From BD1-7 clade bacterium (GTDB lineage: Bacteria; Pseudomonadota; Gammaproteobacteria; Pseudomonadales; DT-91): DNA of 64,000 bases. Location of the stretch: contig CACSIO010000004.1 of NCBI GenBank assembly GCA_902705865.1, forward strand, positions 1 through 64,000. The letters run 5' to 3'. Below are positions 9,172 through 18,665 of the stretch, in pieces. A program made the translations under genes and the position numbers. Within the stretch, counting starts at the first letter, position 1, and each line of letters starts with the position of its first letter. A model generated the notes under the pieces. That model saw only the letters and a list, made by a program, of their open reading frames with translations. It had not been told where the DNA came from and searched no databases.

Positions 9172-9750
9172 ATGATCACAATCTCAGACTCAGCAATCGA
9201 TTATCTGTTCGAACTGTTAGATAAGCAGGATGACGATGTGCTTGGTATCCGGATTTTTATCAATCAGCCTGGTACCCCGAAGGCAGAAACCTGTATCGCG
9301 TATTGCCGTAAAGATGACGTTAAAGAAGAAGACGATACTCTGCACAACGACAAATTTGAAGTGTATCTCGACGGTCGCAGTTTACCGTTTCTTGAAGACG
9401 CAAAAATTGATTACTCCAAAGATCGAATGGGCGGCCAGCTGACCATTAAAGCGCCAAATTCCAAGATGCCGCGTGTCGGTGACGACAGCCCACTCGAAGA
9501 CAGAATTAATTACGTTTTATACAACGAAGTTAATCCGTCTCTAGCATCACACGGTGGTGAAGTATCACTGATTGAAGTAACGGCAGAAAAAGTTGCGATT
9601 TTGCAGTTTGGCGGTGGCTGCCAAGGGTGTGCTGCCGTTGATATGACGTTGAAGCACGGTGTTGAAAAGACGTTAATGGATCAGATTCCTGAGTTAACAG
9701 CCGTTCGAGATTCAACTGACCATACTGATACCTCCAACGCGTATATGTAA
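9172..9750 (+). CDS. nfuA: Fe-S biogenesis protein NfuA
   Basis: 192 residues from ATG 9172, chosen because AAGG (9161-9164) sits 7 nt upstream and the length matches the E. coli protein of 191. The frame extends upstream to 9064, but that part is not NfuA-like. The N-terminal A-type-like domain is followed by the Nfu domain, with the cluster-binding pair Cys150-x2-Cys153 in GGGCQGCAA. NfuA binds a 4Fe-4S cluster at the dimer interface and delivers it to apoproteins, especially under oxidative stress or iron limitation. It is monocistronic as far as can be seen. Confidence 0.95.
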   Translation: MITISDSAIDYLFELLDKQDDDVLGIRIFINQPGTPKAETCIAYCRKDDVKEEDDTLHNDKFEVYLDGRSLPFLEDAKIDYSKDRMGGQLTIKAPNSKMPRVGDDSPLEDRINYVLYNEVNPSLASHGGEVSLIEVTAEKVAILQFGGGCQGCAAVDMTLKHGVEKTLMDQIPELTAVRDSTDHTDTSNAYM

Positions 9751-9896
9751 TGACAGTTGCCAAAACGATTGTCTGTGTTGTTTTTACGCCGGGTTCTGCG
9801 GTGATCTCTCAATGATAGGAATCGTTTTTTGTGGCAGGGTTTGATCTATGTCGACGGTTTGTTTTTGCCTAACCGATAGAATCCTGCTCAGTGGCG

Positions 9897-9971
9897 CAAT
9901 GGTCGATACCATTGATGTTACGAAACGACTAGAGAGAAAGCCCTGTTAGCGAAGCTGCAGGGCTTTATTTT
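9897..9971 (+). ncRNA. candidate small RNA or structured 3' end with terminator, nfuA-pyk gap
   Basis: The 400-bp gap between nfuA and pyk contains two successive perfect hairpins. The first pairs CAATGGT with ACCATTG around a CGAT loop (9897-9914). The second pairs AAAGCCCTG with CAGGGCTTT (9937-9966) and runs into ATTTTTG, a typical intrinsic terminator. It lies 150-220 nt after the nfuA stop, so it could be the nfuA 3' end or an independent small RNA. I could not place a convincing promoter just upstream. The rest of the gap holds no coding signal. Confidence 0.35.
9937..9971 (+). terminator. intrinsic terminator before pyk
   Basis: A 9-bp perfect stem (AAAGCCCTG/CAGGGCTTT) with a 12-nt loop is followed by ATTTTTG. 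It would end transcription entering from nfuA or from the candidate small RNA. Confidence 0.75.
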
Positions 9972-10150
9972 TGCGCATAAGATAGTGAAAGATATAGCGA
10001 AGAGAGGTGCATGATGCCGGCGGTTATTCTGCGTTGCGCCTGAATCAGACGGTATATCTTCAATATTTTAGCGTTAGAGTATTGGAATACAGGGCTCTCA
10101 ACACCATTGACCTTGTATGATTTTGATATTTGCTTGCTTAAGGAGCACGC

Positions 10151-11551
10151 ATGCGACACACAAAAATCATCTGTACGATTGGGCCAGCAACGGATTCCCC
10201 GCAAATGCTCGCTGCTATGGCTGACGCAGGGATGAATATTGCCCGGCTGAATATGTCCCATGGCGATCATCCGTCTTGTCTTAATATCATTAACCATATT
10301 AAGGCCATGAATGCGGAACGTGAGCAACCTGTTGCCATTTTGATGGATACTCAGGGCCCTGAGATTCGAACCGGTATGCTTCAAGACGAGCTTAAGCTTG
10401 CAGAAGGTGATGAAATCACCGTATCGGTGCGCGGTAGCGAGAATGTTGAAGAAAGCTCTCTGCAAATTAACTACGAAGATTTGATTACCAGCGTTGAAGT
10501 CGGCGACCGTATCACAGTCGATAATGGATTGATTAATCTGGATGTTCTGGATAAAGACAACCGAACGCTGCGATGTATGGTTGTGGACGGCGGCGTCGTA
10601 AAAAGTAAACGGCATGTGAATTTGCCCGGCATTCGCGTTAATTTGCCCGCAATTACCGAAAAAGATCATAAAGATATCCTCTTCGCGATTGAGCAAACTG
10701 TGGATTTTATTGCGTTGTCATTTGTGCGAACTCCAGACGACGTACTAGAGCTGCGCGAGCTGCTTAATAAACATAACAGCAGCATTAAAATTATCGCCAA
10801 AATTGAAGATCAGGAAGGTCTGAGTAACATTGATGCAATTATCCAAGTAGCTGATGCAGTTATGGTTGCTCGTGGCGATTTGGGTGTGGAAATCAATATT
10901 GAAGACCTACCGCGTGTGCAACGCCATATTATTGAACGTTGTGCGATTATCGGCCGCCCGGTTATTGTTGCGACCCACATGTTGGAATCCATGATAGAGA
11001 ACCCCATTCCAACGCGCGCAGAGGTGACGGACATTGCGAATGCGGTCTACGAAGAAGCTGATGCCATTATGTTGTCGGGTGAAACCACCGTGGGTAAGCA
11101 TCCAATCAGAAGTATCGATTATTTGCATCGGGTATCCACGGTGTCTGAGACACAGCCATGCCTGAACTTTAGCGAAAATTGGGATCGAGAAGATGCTAAG
11201 AAAGAGCTCGCCTATAGTGCTGTTCGTTTAGCTGATGCGATTAACGCCAAAGGAATATTGGTGATTACACGTGCAGGAAAGATGGCATTGTCGGCGTGTC
11301 TTTCGCGGCCTAAAAAGTCTGCAATTTATGCGTTTACGTTTGAACCAGCAGTTCAACGTCAATTGCTATTGCAGCGCGGTGTGTATCCGCGCCTAATCGA
11401 TAGAGACTCCGATTCCGAAGTAATGCTTGCTCAAGCGTTTAACAAGTTAGTTGCGGCGGAAGAGGCTGTTTCCGGCGATCAGTTTGTGGTTATTTCAGAC
11501 TTGATTGTCAAAGACAATGTTGATGCGATTCAGGTGCGGACTGTCAATTAA
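10151..11551 (+). CDS. pyk: pyruvate kinase
   Basis: 466 residues, close to the usual 470-480. It shows the active-site region with the catalytic Lys in IIAKIEDQEG, then VMVARGDLGVE and the signature IMLSGETTVG. The N-terminus starts directly at the barrel strand HTKIICTIGPATD. It transfers phosphate from phosphoenolpyruvate to ADP in lower glycolysis. The ATG is preceded by AAGGAG with suitable spacing. It stands alone between two terminators. The C-terminal allosteric domain is present; isoform type cannot be told from sequence alone. Confidence 0.95.
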   Translation: MRHTKIICTIGPATDSPQMLAAMADAGMNIARLNMSHGDHPSCLNIINHIKAMNAEREQPVAILMDTQGPEIRTGMLQDELKLAEGDEITVSVRGSENVEESSLQINYEDLITSVEVGDRITVDNGLINLDVLDKDNRTLRCMVVDGGVVKSKRHVNLPGIRVNLPAITEKDHKDILFAIEQTVDFIALSFVRTPDDVLELRELLNKHNSSIKIIAKIEDQEGLSNIDAIIQVADAVMVARGDLGVEINIEDLPRVQRHIIERCAIIGRPVIVATHMLESMIENPIPTRAEVTDIANAVYEEADAIMLSGETTVGKHPIRSIDYLHRVSTVSETQPCLNFSENWDREDAKKELAYSAVRLADAINAKGILVITRAGKMALSACLSRPKKSAIYAFTFEPAVQRQLLLQRGVYPRLIDRDSDSEVMLAQAFNKLVAAEEAVSGDQFVVISDLIVKDNVDAIQVRTVN

Positions 11552-11604
11552 ACGTCATATTTCAAGCCATTTACAGGCTGCTTTATAACCAATATTCTAT
11601 GTCG

Positions 11605-11650
11605 ACGCCAATGAGGGGGTAAAAGTTATCCCATCATTGGCGTTTTTTTA
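11605..11650 (+). terminator. intrinsic terminator of pyk
   Basis: CGCCAATGA (11606-11614) pairs perfectly with TCATTGGCG (11634-11642) and is followed by seven T. It lies about 55 bp after the pyk stop. Confidence 0.85.
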
Positions 11651-11831
11651 TTCAATGTAATCGGTCAAGTCTGTTATCAATAACTTAGTTGTGATAATGC
11701 AGTTTTTGATCAAGAAATAGACGTAAGTTGTTGATAATTATAGCGAAGAAATTTCTGTATAAAAATGATGCAATTTGACAGGATCGTAGCAATGACGGGG
11801 TGTTCAGGCGTGTTTGAAACTTCTATCCAAT

Positions 11832-11860
11832 AAGTTTTCCACAGAAATTGTGGAAAACTT
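11832..11860. repeat. 12-bp perfect inverted repeat in the pyk-lexA gap
   Basis: AAGTTTTCCACA and TGTGGAAAACTT flank a GAAAT spacer. There is no T-run adjacent on either strand, and separate terminators for pyk and lexA exist nearby, so its role is unexplained. The arms contain TTTTCCACA, which resembles part of a DnaA box (TTATCCACA), but that is only similarity. The remaining 404-bp convergent gap holds no coding signal. Confidence 0.5.
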
Positions 11861-11887
11861 TGTTAGAAACTTGGGTAGACAAGAGAC

Positions 11888-11926
11888 AAAAAATCCGCCA
11901 GTGAACAAGTCAGTAATGTGACGGAT
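11888..11926 (-). terminator. likely intrinsic terminator of lexA
   Basis: On the minus strand ATCCGTCA pairs with TGGCGGAT (one G-T pair) and is followed by TTTTTTG. It begins about 30 bp after the lexA stop codon. Confidence 0.6.
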
Positions 11927-11955
11927 ATTTGACGAACGGGTTACAGAGAGTGTTT

Positions 11956-12564
11956 TTAGTGGGTACGACGAATAACCCCAACGCTGATGCCTTCGATAGA
12001 AAACTGTTGTTCACGCAAATCAACTTCGATTGGGCTGTATTCAGGGTTTTCTGCCATCAGTAAAATCTCGTGTTTCTGCTCGCCGTGTTTCAATCGTTTA
12101 ACGGTGACCTCATCGTCAACACGTGCGACGATGATTTCCCCCTCATTAGCTGTGTTAGTATTGTGCACGGCTAGAAGGTCACCATCCATGATGCCGACAT
12201 CGACCATGCTATCCCCCTGAACTTGAAGCAGGTAATCTGCACCAGGGCGAAAGAAGTTGGCGGGAATTTCACAGCGATCCATGATGTTGTCTGCAGAGAT
12301 AATTGGATTACCGGCGGCGACTTTACCAACGATGGGAAGCCCAGGGTTTTCTTCTTGGGGAATACGTATACCGCGAGATGCGCCGGGTGTCATTACGATT
12401 GCGCCTTTGCGTGCGAGGGCTTTCAAATGCTCTTCTGCAGCGTTTGGCGACCGAAACCCTAGCTCGGCGGCAATATTAGCGCGGGTAGGTGGAAATCCGG
12501 TTTCACCGATATAGCGCTTAATCAGATCGAGAACTTCCTGCTGCCTTTTGGTCAACTTAATCAT
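11956..12564 (-). CDS. lexA: LexA repressor (SOS regulator, S24 autoprotease)
   Basis: 202 residues, the same length and numbering as E. coli LexA. The winged-helix DNA-binding domain (1-70) includes [14 protein letters not shown]. The self-cleavage site is Ala84-Gly85 in VAAGNP, with Ser119 in GDSM and Lys156 in VKRLK as the catalytic dyad. RecA filaments on single-stranded DNA trigger cleavage and derepression. A perfect LexA box lies about 85 bp upstream of the start and a weaker one about 50 bp upstream, so the gene is very likely autoregulated. It stands alone; no sulA follows it. Confidence 0.97.
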   Translation of the reverse strand: MIKLTKRQQEVLDLIKRYIGETGFPPTRANIAAELGFRSPNAAEEHLKALARKGAIVMTPGASRGIRIPQEENPGLPIVGKVAAGNPIISADNIMDRCEIPANFFRPGADYLLQVQGDSMVDVGIMDGDLLAVHNTNTANEGEIIVARVDDEVTVKRLKHGEQKHEILLMAENPEYSPIEVDLREQQFSIEGISVGVIRRTH

Positions 12565-12612
12565 GGCGCTGCCTTTTGAATGACTTTTGAGATTACAGTT
12601 TGTGTATTTAAA

Positions 12613-12628
12613 CTGTATAAAAATATAC
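12613..12628 (-). promoter_or_regulatory. weak second LexA box
   Basis: CTGT-N8-ATAC matches the LexA consensus CTGT-N8-ACAG at all but two positions, with an AT-rich centre. It lies between the perfect box and the lexA start, like the paired operators of other lexA genes. Confidence 0.45.
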
Positions 12629-12649
12629 GTATGGATTTACATACAGTAA

Positions 12650-12665
12650 CTGTAATTGTATACAG
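12650..12665 (-). promoter_or_regulatory. LexA (SOS) box of lexA
   Basis: CTGT-AATTGTAT-ACAG matches the gammaproteobacterial consensus CTGT-N8-ACAG perfectly. It lies 86-101 bp upstream of the lexA ATG and about 150 bp upstream of the divergent mscS-like gene. Confidence 0.88.
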
Positions 12666-12816
12666 ATATACACTCAGTGCAAGCCAAAACACGGCGCTCA
12701 TGTCAGGGTGATAGTGATTGTAGGGCTCCTCTATCACTTGGAGCTATGCTATCTCATACGGAGGCCCCTGAAATGACGCGGCATGCACGCATCGGTTTCA
12801 ACTGACGGAGATAATC

Positions 12817-13944
12817 ATGGATGCAGTACTCGCATTTTTGCACCTTTCAACACTGACATATCTTTATCGACTGTTGATCACACTTGGCGTGATTTTGATT
12901 GGCGCTGTTGTGTTGAACACGGTTTTGCAAAAATTCTTGCGAACACTAACGTCAAAATTGGCAGATCGGAATTTGCCTTGGCCTAGCATAGTGACCTGGG
13001 GAATTTCCAAACCTCTATCGATACTGGTGTTGCTATACGCGGTTTATTCCATGTTGTTGGCTCTACCGGTTGAGCTGATCGGAAAGTCCGTGCTCGCTAA
13101 TGTATCGACTGTTGTTGATGTATTGGTTGCTGCTGTAATTTGTTGGGCTTCATTCCGGATTATTGAACGCGCAAAAATCGTATTCAAAGATCACGGTACA
13201 GCGGATATGACGACTGTCCTTGCGATCAGCCGACTATTGCAGACGTTGATCATTATTTTCTTCGCGCTGAATATTATGCAAAAGGTCGGGTTCAATATTC
13301 AGAGTATATTGGCGGTTGGCGGCATTGGTGGTGTGGCGTTGGGTTTTGCTTCCAAAGATCTGTTAGCGAATTTTTTTGGTGGATTGATGATTTATTTGGA
13401 TCGTCCCTTTTCAGAAGGAGATTGGATTCGCTCACCGGATCGGCAAATAGAGGGCACAGTCGAACGGATTGGTTGGCGGCTGACGATGATTCGCACCTTT
13501 GATAAACGGCCGTTGTACGTGCCGAATTCTGTGTTTGCGAATATCAGTGTTGAGAACCCATCTCGCATGTTGAATCGACGCATCTATGAAACAATAGGCG
13601 TGCGTTATGACGACGGTAGGGTTGTTAAAGCCATCGTCGATGATGTTCGTCAAATGTTGCAGCAGCACAATGATATCGAACAGAATGCGACCATGATCGT
13701 GAATCTGGTTAGCTTCGGTGCTTCGTCGTTGAATTTCTTTATTTATACCTTTACTAAAACAACCAATTGGATCGAATTTCATCATATTAAAGAAGATGTG
13801 ATGTTGAAGATTATGGATATTATCGAACAGCATGGAGCAGAAATTGCGTTCCCGACAACGACCGTCCTATTTGGCGAGGGTGGCGAGCCGCTGACTAACG
13901 AGGTAGTTTCGATTGAGCCGGATGGCTCAGCTTCATCTAACTGA
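12817..13944 (+). CDS. MscS-family mechanosensitive ion channel
   Basis: 375 residues. Hydrophobic segments occupy roughly 15-150, and the pore-lining helix lies at about 166-192 with the Gly/Ala-rich sequence GGIGGVALGF followed by LLANFFGG. The cytoplasmic beta domain (GDWIRSPD...GTVERIGWR) and alpha/beta domain follow. With more membrane segments than E. coli MscS (286 residues), it resembles the YnaI-type subgroup. Channels of this family release solutes on hypo-osmotic shock. The ATG has GGAG about 9 nt upstream. The gene is divergent from lexA. Confidence 0.9.
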   Translation: MDAVLAFLHLSTLTYLYRLLITLGVILIGAVVLNTVLQKFLRTLTSKLADRNLPWPSIVTWGISKPLSILVLLYAVYSMLLALPVELIGKSVLANVSTVVDVLVAAVICWASFRIIERAKIVFKDHGTADMTTVLAISRLLQTLIIIFFALNIMQKVGFNIQSILAVGGIGGVALGFASKDLLANFFGGLMIYLDRPFSEGDWIRSPDRQIEGTVERIGWRLTMIRTFDKRPLYVPNSVFANISVENPSRMLNRRIYETIGVRYDDGRVVKAIVDDVRQMLQQHNDIEQNATMIVNLVSFGASSLNFFIYTFTKTTNWIEFHHIKEDVMLKIMDIIEQHGAEIAFPTTTVLFGEGGEPLTNEVVSIEPDGSASSN

Positions 13945-14008
13945 TGGTGATGAATTGCTGTAAACTGGCTGATCTTAAAACGACAGTTGATACGACGAGA
14001 ATAAAGAT

Positions 14009-14749
14009 ATGTTAGGCATTATTGGCGGCACGGGTCTTACTCGATTAGCCGAATTGCAAATACTGGCTGAACAATCCGTGCAAACACCGTATGGAGAGCC
14101 TTCGTCAAATATTCTGACCGGCGAATTGAACGGCGAGACGTTGTTATTCATTGCCAGGCACGGGTTTGAACATACCCTTGCACCCCATCTCGTGAATTAT
14201 CGCGCGAATATTTGGGCGCTTAAATCGTTGGGCGTGGAGGACATCGTTGCGGTTAACGCGGTTGGTGGTATTGCGGATGATTGCAGTACTGGCGATTTGT
14301 GTATTCCCGATCAAATTATTGATTACACCTATGGCAGGGAGTTCACGTTCTGTGATGGGCCAGGAGTGCAACTGCAGCACATTGAGTTTACCGAGCCCTA
14401 TACATCATCTCTACGCAGTTCCCTAACTGCTGCGGCTGCTTCAGCGGGCATTGGTGTTAAGGATGGCGGTGTTTATGGGGCGATGCAGGGACCGCGGTTA
14501 GAAACTGCAGCGGAAATTCGTCGAATGAAACGTGACGGTTGTGATCTCGTGGGCATGACAGGTATGCCCGAGGCTGCTTTGGCTTGTGAATTGGAATTGA
14601 ACTACGCCAGCATTTGTATGGTGGTCAATAAGGCGGCTGGGTTAAGTGATGAGCCGATTACGTTGGATGATATTCTTGCCGCGACTGAGCAGACTGTTGT
14701 GCACGCTAAACAAATATTGGTTTCACTGTGTGACGCAAGGCGTTCGTAG
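14009..14749 (+). CDS. mtiP: S-methyl-5'-thioinosine phosphorylase (PNP/MTAP family)
   Basis: 246 residues of the MTAP/PNP family II. It has IGGTGL at the N-terminus, the phosphate and ribose motifs RHG, NAVGG and GPRLET, and MTGMPEA. The purine-specifying segment reads VVNKAAG, an Asn-type motif expected for 6-oxopurines rather than the Asp motif of adenine-specific enzymes. This fits the Pseudomonas methylthioinosine phosphorylase, which splits methylthioinosine to hypoxanthine and methylthioribose-1-phosphate in polyamine by-product salvage. A guanosine/inosine phosphorylase remains possible. It lies 64 bp after the mscS-like gene. Confidence 0.85.
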   Translation: MLGIIGGTGLTRLAELQILAEQSVQTPYGEPSSNILTGELNGETLLFIARHGFEHTLAPHLVNYRANIWALKSLGVEDIVAVNAVGGIADDCSTGDLCIPDQIIDYTYGREFTFCDGPGVQLQHIEFTEPYTSSLRSSLTAAAASAGIGVKDGGVYGAMQGPRLETAAEIRRMKRDGCDLVGMTGMPEAALACELELNYASICMVVNKAAGLSDEPITLDDILAATEQTVVHAKQILVSLCDARRS

Positions 14750-14911
14750 TGATTGGCGATATTTGAATATTGGTTAGGTAGTCGGTGAGCGTCGCTTGCC
14801 GATTATTGAGTGCCAGTTACCCGTCATATCGGTTGATGGGTTTGGAATTACCACCCTTGCTAGCCGATCTCAAATTATTCTTGAGTGTTTGCGATGTAGT
14901 CATTTTTGAGC

Positions 14912-14943
14912 AAAAAAAAAGCTTGCATTGCTGCAAGCTTTTT
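14912..14943 (-). terminator. intrinsic terminator of tRNA-Asn
   Basis: On the minus strand AAGCTTGCA and TGCAAGCTT form a 9-bp stem with a four-base loop, followed by a long T-run. It sits directly after the tRNA 3' end and could also act on the plus strand. Confidence 0.85.
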
Positions 14944-14949
14944 CAAATT

Positions 14950-15025
14950 TGGCTCCGCCTGCTGGGCTCGAACCAGCGACCCAATGATTAACAGTCATTT
15001 GCTCTACCAACTGAGCTAAGGCGGA
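14950..15025 (-). tRNA. tRNA-Asn (anticodon GTT)
   Basis: A 76-nt cloverleaf with acceptor TCCGCCT/AGGCGGA, D arm AGCTCAGTTGGTAGAGC, anticodon loop CTGTTAA giving GTT, T arm with GGTTCGAGCC and an encoded CCA end. Confidence 0.96.
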
Positions 15026-15072
15026 TTGGTGATCGCAGAAGTTACATGCGGTGTAACCTTGCGATGGCGCGT

Positions 15073-15101
15073 ATACTATTGATAACATAGAAATTCGTCA
15101 A
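15073..15101 (-). promoter_or_regulatory. likely sigma70 promoter of tRNA-Asn
   Basis: On the minus strand TTGACG (15096-15101) and TAGTAT (15073-15078) are separated by 17 bp. A GC-rich discriminator (ACGCGCC) follows, typical of stable RNA promoters under stringent control. It overlaps the region upstream of uvrB. Confidence 0.6.
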
Positions 15102-15169
15102 TACCTTTCCGCGAAAAACGCTGAAAAAACTCTTAAAAATCTCGCATTTGTATAAAGATTGCCCAATTT

Positions 15170-17182
15170 ATGAATAAACCTTTTGAGGTCCGATCTACCT
15201 ACCAGCCGGCAGGTGATCAACCCGTTGCCATCGAATCCCTTGTTGAGGGGATCGATTCCGGGCTGCGTACTCAGATTTTACTTGGCGTTACCGGCTCGGG
15301 TAAGACGTTTACCATTGCCAATGTCATTGAGAAGCTGCAACGTCCTACCATTATCATGGCTCACAACAAAACGTTGGCCGCTCAGTTGTATGGCGAGTTC
15401 AAAGAGTTCTTTCCGAACAATGCCGTCGAGTATTTTGTTTCTTATTACGATTATTATCAGCCCGAAGCCTATGTGCCTTCATCCGATACGTTTATCGATA
15501 AGGATTCGTCGGTTAACGAACACATCGAGCAAATGCGCCTCTCTGCCACCAAAGCGCTGCTGGAGCGTAAAGACTGTATCGTCGTTGCGACGGTGTCTGC
15601 GATCTATGGTTTGGGTGATCCGCAATCTTACCTAAGCATGATGCTGCATCTAGATCGTGGAGATCAGATCGATCAGCGTGAGATACTGCGCCGATTAGCC
15701 GAGCTTCAGTACACACGTAACGATCAAGATTTCTATCGCGGTACGTATCGTGCTCGTGGGGACGTTATTGATGTTTATCCGGCAGATTCTGATTTCGAAG
15801 CCATCAGAATTGAGCTGTTTGATGATGAAATCGAGCAGCTGGCTGTATTTGATCCGTTGACCGGCCATGTTATTCGAAAGGTGCCGCGTTTTACGATTTA
15901 TCCGAAAACACACTATGTAGCGCCCCGTGAAACTTTACTGAAAGCCATCGATAGTGTTGAGGAGGAGCTGCGAGAACGGCTCGATTACTTGCGCAAGAAT
16001 GACAAGCTGGTCGAAGCTCAGCGACTGGAGCAGCGGACCCGTTATGATCTTGAAATGATGCGCGAGTTGGGATTTTGTACAGGTATCGAAAACTATTCAC
16101 GTTGGCTATCCGGTCGCGGGACGGGCGAGCCACCACCGACGCTTTTTGATTACTTGCCGAAAAATGCGTTGGTGGTTGTTGATGAGTCGCATGTCACGAT
16201 TCCGCAAATCGGCGCGATGTATAAAGGTGATCGCTCGCGTAAAGAAACACTCGTTCAATACGGTTTCCGGCTGCCATCAGCGCTGGATAACCGGCCTATG
16301 CGATTTGAAGAGTGGGAGTCTATTGTTGGCCAGATGGTGTGTGTGTCGGCTACACCAGGTGCGTATGAGCTTGAGCATGGTGATCAAACAGTTGAGCAAA
16401 TCGTACGCCCAACCGGTTTGGTTGACCCTGAAATCATCGTTAAACCTGCCGGTAATCAGGTTGATGATTTATTTGACGAAATTCAGGCAACGGTGAAGCT
16501 GGATCAACGCGTATTGGTTACCGTGTTAACCAAACGCATGGCAGAAGATCTGACAGATTATTTGGCAGATAACGGCGTTCGCGTGCGTTATCTGCATTCT
16601 GATATTGATACGGTTGAGCGTGTCGAGATCATTCGAGATTTTCGATTGGGTGAGTTTGACGTTCTGGTCGGCATTAACCTGTTGCGAGAGGGCCTTGATA
16701 TGCCAGAGGTGTCGCTGGTAACCATCCTCGATGCGGATAAAGAAGGTTTCTTGCGTTCTGAGCGCTCTTTGATTCAGACAATAGGCCGCGCAGCGCGTAA
16801 CTTGCACGGTCGAGCGATATTATATGCAGATAGAATTACTGGCTCGATGCAGCGTGCGATGGATGAGACTGATAGACGTCGCGCCAAGCAGCTAGCGTTT
16901 AATGAAGAACATGGCATCACGCCGAAAGGGGTAGAAAAGAGTGTTGCAGATATCCTTGAGGGGGCGGTCATTCCGGGTTCTCGTGGTAAGCGCAAAGCGA
17001 AGCAGGGTAAAGGTTCTGTTGCTGAAGCGGCGAAAGTGAAATCGATGACACCCAAGCAGCTCGAAAAACACATTGAGGCGCTTGAAAATCGTATGCATGA
17101 GCATGCTAAGAACCTTGAATTTGAGGATGCTGCCAATCTTAGGGATGAATTGCAGAAGTTAAAGCAGCAGGCATTCCGATAA
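15170..17182 (+). CDS. uvrB: excinuclease ABC subunit UvrB
   Basis: 670 residues, the family's usual length. It has Walker A GVTGSGKT (39-46), the beta-hairpin region [12 protein letters not shown] that clamps damaged DNA, the DESH box, helicase motifs to IGRAARN, and a C-terminal UVR domain (about 630-665) for UvrC contact. UvrB verifies lesions delivered by UvrA and recruits UvrC in nucleotide excision repair. I see no CTGT-N8-ACAG LexA box in the 144 bp upstream. The Shine-Dalgarno before the ATG is weak. Confidence 0.97.
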   Translation: MNKPFEVRSTYQPAGDQPVAIESLVEGIDSGLRTQILLGVTGSGKTFTIANVIEKLQRPTIIMAHNKTLAAQLYGEFKEFFPNNAVEYFVSYYDYYQPEAYVPSSDTFIDKDSSVNEHIEQMRLSATKALLERKDCIVVATVSAIYGLGDPQSYLSMMLHLDRGDQIDQREILRRLAELQYTRNDQDFYRGTYRARGDVIDVYPADSDFEAIRIELFDDEIEQLAVFDPLTGHVIRKVPRFTIYPKTHYVAPRETLLKAIDSVEEELRERLDYLRKNDKLVEAQRLEQRTRYDLEMMRELGFCTGIENYSRWLSGRGTGEPPPTLFDYLPKNALVVVDESHVTIPQIGAMYKGDRSRKETLVQYGFRLPSALDNRPMRFEEWESIVGQMVCVSATPGAYELEHGDQTVEQIVRPTGLVDPEIIVKPAGNQVDDLFDEIQATVKLDQRVLVTVLTKRMAEDLTDYLADNGVRVRYLHSDIDTVERVEIIRDFRLGEFDVLVGINLLREGLDMPEVSLVTILDADKEGFLRSERSLIQTIGRAARNLHGRAILYADRITGSMQRAMDETDRRRAKQLAFNEEHGITPKGVEKSVADILEGAVIPGSRGKRKAKQGKGSVAEAAKVKSMTPKQLEKHIEALENRMHEHAKNLEFEDAANLRDELQKLKQQAFR

Positions 17183-17235
17183 TATAAACGCTCATTATTT
17201 CACCTGTTTGGGTGGTTTTTGTGCATTCAGGTGAT

Positions 17236-17281
17236 GATTTAAGCGGCCGGCTTTGCCCGACGCTTAAATCTTTCATTTTTA
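17236..17281 (+). terminator. intrinsic terminator downstream of uvrB
   Basis: GATTTAAGCG (17236-17245) pairs perfectly with CGCTTAAATC (17261-17270). The inner loop can pair further through CGG/CCG, and TTTCATTTTTA follows. Confidence 0.75.
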
Positions 17282-17294
17282 TGTACAATCAGGG

Positions 17295-17322
17295 TTGTCA
17301 GCGGTTTTGGGTTCAGTATAAT
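17295..17322 (+). promoter_or_regulatory. likely sigma70 promoter of tRNA-Val
   Basis: TTGTCA (17295-17300) and a consensus TATAAT (17317-17322) are spaced by 16 bp. A GC-rich stretch (GCTCGCC) follows. It lies about 90 bp upstream of the tRNA. Confidence 0.7.
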
Positions 17323-17415
17323 GCTCGCCACTTCCTCGTTGAGTTAACGACTTACTGATGTCGAATGTTCGATTTATCCGTAGCTAAGTTGTTAATTAAT
17401 AACGAAATCTGAAGT

Positions 17416-17492
<77 letters not shown>

Positions 17493-17645
17493 ATTTATCG
17501 ATACATTCTATTTCTTCTTCCTTTTATTTTTCCAGTAAAGATTGTTTATAATGCTGATGCGTTAAGCCAGATCGGTCGTTTCTGTGATGTTTAGGGTTGC
17601 TGCATGTCGTATTTTCAGCGGTTTTTTTATTGAGTGCTCGTGTTT

Positions 17646-17906
17646 TTAAATTCCCATCTTACCTAGCGCATCAATCACTTCACGGATGAGTCCCTCAGCA
17701 ACTGGGTGCTTACTGGCGAACGAAGCTTCCAATTCCATGGCGGTATCCATCATCGATTCGGGTTGATCTTGATCGGGGTTAGTCGCCTGATCAACCTCGC
17801 TAGAGAGAGATTCCAACAATACACGTGTGTCTTCGGACATCTGCCCGCTTTCAGCAATTTCTTGCTTGAGCTGGTTAAGAAGTTCATGAATATGCTGATT
17901 CGACAT
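17646..17906 (-). CDS. DUF4404 family protein
   Basis: 86 residues from ATG 17904-17906. The frame runs further upstream to 18017, but the conserved-looking part begins at MSNQHIHELLNQL. It is acidic and mostly helical with a likely coiled coil (ELLNQLKQEIAES) and ends GLIREVIDALGKMGI, the layout of DUF4404 proteins. No function is known to me. It is cytoplasmic with no membrane segment. It lies between tRNA-Val and nfeD, transcribed away from nfeD. Confidence 0.75.
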   Translation of the reverse strand: MSNQHIHELLNQLKQEIAESGQMSEDTRVLLESLSSEVDQATNPDQDQPESMMDTAMELEASFASKHPVAEGLIREVIDALGKMGI

Positions 17907-18146
17907 AGTGGGCATCCATGGTTGGTTGGGCCGAGTTTGATTGCAGTATAACAAGCCTTTGCACAGAAAGGCCCCCCGAAATGCCCTTGCTTTGATATGC
18001 ATCCAACAGGCGGGCATTTCTTTTCTCGATAGATTTGCTGACCTGCCAAACCCTCAAAGTATATAACACTCTATAGTTAGTATTCAGAGTGCTACTTTGC
18101 TTGCGCAATCTATGCGTAGTACTCGCTTTTACCTAATAGGGCCTTT

Positions 18147-18605
18147 ATGGATATCGTTTTTCAGTTTTGGCATTGGATTGTTTTTTGTGTTTTGTTGATT
18201 TGCATGGAGATTCTATTGCCCAGCTTCACCTTGTTCTGGTTTGGTTGCGGCGCGCTGATCGTTGGTGCTTTGCTGTGGGTGTTTCCGGAATTAGCACTCG
18301 AGTGGCAGTTGGTGATTTGGGGTTTATTGTCGGTATCGTTTGCGGGGCTTTGGTTTAAAGTCATCAAGCCGTTGTCTATTGATAAGACCAAGGCCGGGCT
18401 GGGCCTAGAGAGCATGATCGGAGAGGTTGGATTAGTGGTTCACGTTACCAGTCATGGCCTGAAGGGAAAGGTGCGCTTTCCAGCGCCAATTCTTGGTAGT
18501 GATGAATGGATGTTTTTTGCTGAAAAAGCGGTCAGCGTTGGTGACAGCGTGAAGGTTGTGAATATATCCGGCAACCGTGTTGCCATAGAAAGCAGCGGGC
18601 GTTAA
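18147..18605 (+). CDS. nfeD: NfeD-like membrane protein
   Basis: 152 residues with a membrane region of two to three helices (about 5-75) and a C-terminal OB-fold domain (about 90-150) containing MIGEVGLV, as in short NfeD proteins. NfeD proteins work with SPFH partners in membrane quality control. A stomatin-type gene follows after about 60 bp, the conserved pairing. Function here is inferred from that context. Confidence 0.85.
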   Translation: MDIVFQFWHWIVFCVLLICMEILLPSFTLFWFGCGALIVGALLWVFPELALEWQLVIWGLLSVSFAGLWFKVIKPLSIDKTKAGLGLESMIGEVGLVVHVTSHGLKGKVRFPAPILGSDEWMFFAEKAVSVGDSVKVVNISGNRVAIESSGR

Positions 18606-18665
18606 GCAATTCGGCGGCAGTACTCTGTGTTTATCTCAATAGTTATTCAACAATGAGGAATGATT

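Noticed and set aside
9965-10696. Long minus-strand ORF of 243 codons
   Set aside because: It is antisense to pyk, shows no domain and no ribosome-binding site; pyk on the plus strand is certain.
14785-15088. ORFs across the tRNA-Asn region on both strands
   Set aside because: They cover a clear tRNA gene and its terminator, so they are not coding.
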